From IMG/VR virus record IMGVR_UViG_3300037847_004289, positions 1-30,267 of that record: a stretch of 30,267 nucleotides of DNA; one strand, written 5' to 3'. The notes beneath the pieces are model-generated. The model had not been told where the DNA came from and searched no databases. It saw nothing but the letters and a program-made list of their open reading frames with translations. Positions 29,409 to 30,267 of the stretch are shown one piece after another. The stretch's first letter is position 1. Each line of letters opens with the position of its first letter. The stretch is from a virus. Both the position numbers and the translations under genes were made by a program.

Positions 29409-29852
29409 ATGGTTGATTATGAGAACCCTTGGATGTACGAGGGTCGTGCGTTTTTGTCGGAAGATATTGGAGATAACTACGGGTTCGTTTATAAAATTAC
29501 GAACTCACTCAATGGTAGAGAGTATATCGGAAGAAAATATTTTGTCCAGAAGCGGAAACCAAAAGGTGGTAAACGCCGAGTTACTTCAGAGTCTGATTGG
29601 AAGAAGTACTATGGGTCTTGCCCTGAACTGAAAGAGGATATAAAGAAGTACGGAAAACAGAACTTTTCTCGCCAGATTCTGAGTATACATACTACACTAG
29701 GAAAGGTGAACTACGAGGAGACCCGTCAGTTGTTCGTCCAGGGAGTCCTGACCGAATCGCTTGACAACGGTGTCCCGAGGTTCTACAATTCTAATGTTCT
29801 CGGCCGTTACTACAGGAAGGACTACTTTCATGGAACAAGATCTGATGAATGA
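29409..29852 (+). CDS. GIY-YIG nuclease-like protein (147 aa)
   Basis: Residues 24-45 contain YGFVYKITNSLNGREYIGRK, the GIY-YIG signature (here GFVYKI...YIGRK). Downstream come the basic stretch KRKPKGGKRRVTSES, YYGSCPELKEDIKKYGKQNF and Glu in VNYEETRQLF, as in the nuclease domain of T4 homing endonucleases. It lacks an obvious extra DNA-binding domain, so it is a free-standing nuclease that could be a homing enzyme or a host-DNA nuclease. It is preceded by a late promoter core and a hairpin directly at the ATG, without a Shine-Dalgarno. Its 3' end overlaps the next small gene. Confidence 0.82.
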   Translation: MVDYENPWMYEGRAFLSEDIGDNYGFVYKITNSLNGREYIGRKYFVQKRKPKGGKRRVTSESDWKKYYGSCPELKEDIKKYGKQNFSRQILSIHTTLGKVNYEETRQLFVQGVLTESLDNGVPRFYNSNVLGRYYRKDYFHGTRSDE

Positions 29853-29973
29853 GACCCAGCTTCTCAAGGACAGTATCATTGATCGCATCCATGACCTAGT
29901 GGCTATGGGTGACTATCTGAACGCTTGTGCTGTTTATGAAGAATTCAAAGAATCATTTGAGGAACTTATCTAA
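29830..29973 (+). CDS. Small acidic helical protein (47 aa)
   Basis: Start chosen at ATG 29830, preceded by AGGAAGG (29814-29820) nine bases upstream; in-frame ATG 29845 is an alternative. The protein begins MEQDLMNETQLLKDSIIDRI and ends NACAVYEEFKESFEELI, acidic and helical. It overlaps the nuclease gene by 23 bases and ends one base before the next ATG. Family unknown. Confidence 0.5.
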   Translation: MEQDLMNETQLLKDSIIDRIHDLVAMGDYLNACAVYEEFKESFEELI

Positions 29974-29974
29974 A

Positions 29975-30267
29975 ATGTGGATGAACACTGTCTTTGTTGG
30001 TGGAACTGGAGTTCTTTCAGCTTTCATCATTCATAACACTAACACCACTGCACCCCCACCACCAGTAGAAATCCCCAAGGTAGAATTCAAAGTACCTTCT
30101 TGGAAATGTCCTGATTGCACACCAGAAGAACAGTATGTCTTATCAGAACTCCAAGAACACACCCGAATCACCGATCGTAATGCTCTTGCAACGATCATGG
30201 GTAACATTAAACAGGAAAGCAAGTTCATTCCCAACATATGCGAGGGAGGGGCTAGAGTTTCTTACGG
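29975..30267 (+). CDS. Membrane-anchored phage lysozyme-like protein (3' end outside window)
   Basis: Frame open to the window edge. Residues about 4-20 (NTVFVGGTGVLSAFIIH) form a membrane anchor or uncleaved signal. A Thr/Pro linker (NTNTTAPPPPVEIPK) and CPDC follow. Then comes ATIMGNIKQESKFIPNICEG, resembling the start of phage tail lysozyme domains (IMGNIxxESxFNP), where the Glu in KQES would be the catalytic acid. The anchored layout fits a signal-anchor-release type endolysin or a virion-associated lysozyme. Only about 97 residues are visible, so the fold is likely rather than certain. Confidence 0.7.
   Translation, partial: MWMNTVFVGGTGVLSAFIIHNTNTTAPPPPVEIPKVEFKVPSWKCPDCTPEEQYVLSELQEHTRITDRNALATIMGNIKQESKFIPNICEGGARVSY

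Overview
The window looks like part of the genome of a marine T4-like cyanophage (a myovirus of Synechococcus or Prochlorococcus). The evidence is a class I ribonucleotide reductase beta subunit, very long repeat-rich tail-fibre-like proteins, T4-type late promoter cores (ATAAATA, CTAAATA, TTAAATA) in front of many gene blocks, tightly packed genes with ATGA or TGATG overlaps, and typical cyanophage auxiliary metabolic genes: plastoquinol terminal oxidase, glucose-6-phosphate dehydrogenase and 6-phosphogluconate dehydrogenase. The exact phage and host cannot be named from the sequence alone.

Layout. (1) 1-914: 3' part of nrdB. (2) 966-8008, plus strand: late structural block with a 1402-residue fibre-like protein, a 653-residue putative structural protein, an 80-residue protein and a 187-residue conserved protein. 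(3) 8028-10681, plus strand: a small outer-membrane-barrel-like protein behind a strongly structured leader, then a terminator with an extended -10 promoter beside it. Small genes follow, then an exported HExxH protein that starts at a GTG inside its upstream neighbour, and a 2OG-Fe(II) oxygenase. (4) 10722-14815: a metabolic operon with a membrane protein, PTOX, four small proteins (two with membrane segments), zwf and gnd. (5) 14819-17978: a small membrane protein, a second 2OG-Fe(II) oxygenase, a thermonuclease-fold nuclease and four predicted membrane or exported proteins. (6) 26900-17875, minus strand: a second fibre block with a 1298-residue fibre, a 774-residue subtilisin-like protease and a 333-residue fibre-like protein ending in a cupredoxin-like domain. 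Three exported Ser/Thr/Gly-rich proteins follow and end tail-to-tail over the plus-strand gene. (7) 26946-30267, plus strand: a small protein, a carbamoyltransferase, an SGNH hydrolase, a GIY-YIG nuclease, a small acidic protein and the start of a membrane-anchored lysozyme-like gene.

How it fits together. PTOX can draw electrons from the photosynthetic chain, while Zwf and Gnd feed carbon through the oxidative pentose phosphate pathway to make NADPH and pentose. Ribonucleotide reductase uses reducing power and nucleotides to make dNTPs for phage DNA. The flanking blocks encode surface-exposed virion proteins and envelope-directed proteins.

Most interesting signals: inverted repeats placed so that late transcripts would start inside them, just upstream of start codons (922-954, 14819-14848, 29381-29408); the subtilase and the putative copper-site domain in the fibre block; the OMP-like gene whose predicted late transcript starts with a perfect 22-base palindrome; and the exported-protein cassette, one member of which lacks a normal start codon at the expected place. 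No tRNA, rRNA, CRISPR array, insertion sequence or attachment site was seen. No intergenic stretch exceeds 300 bases.
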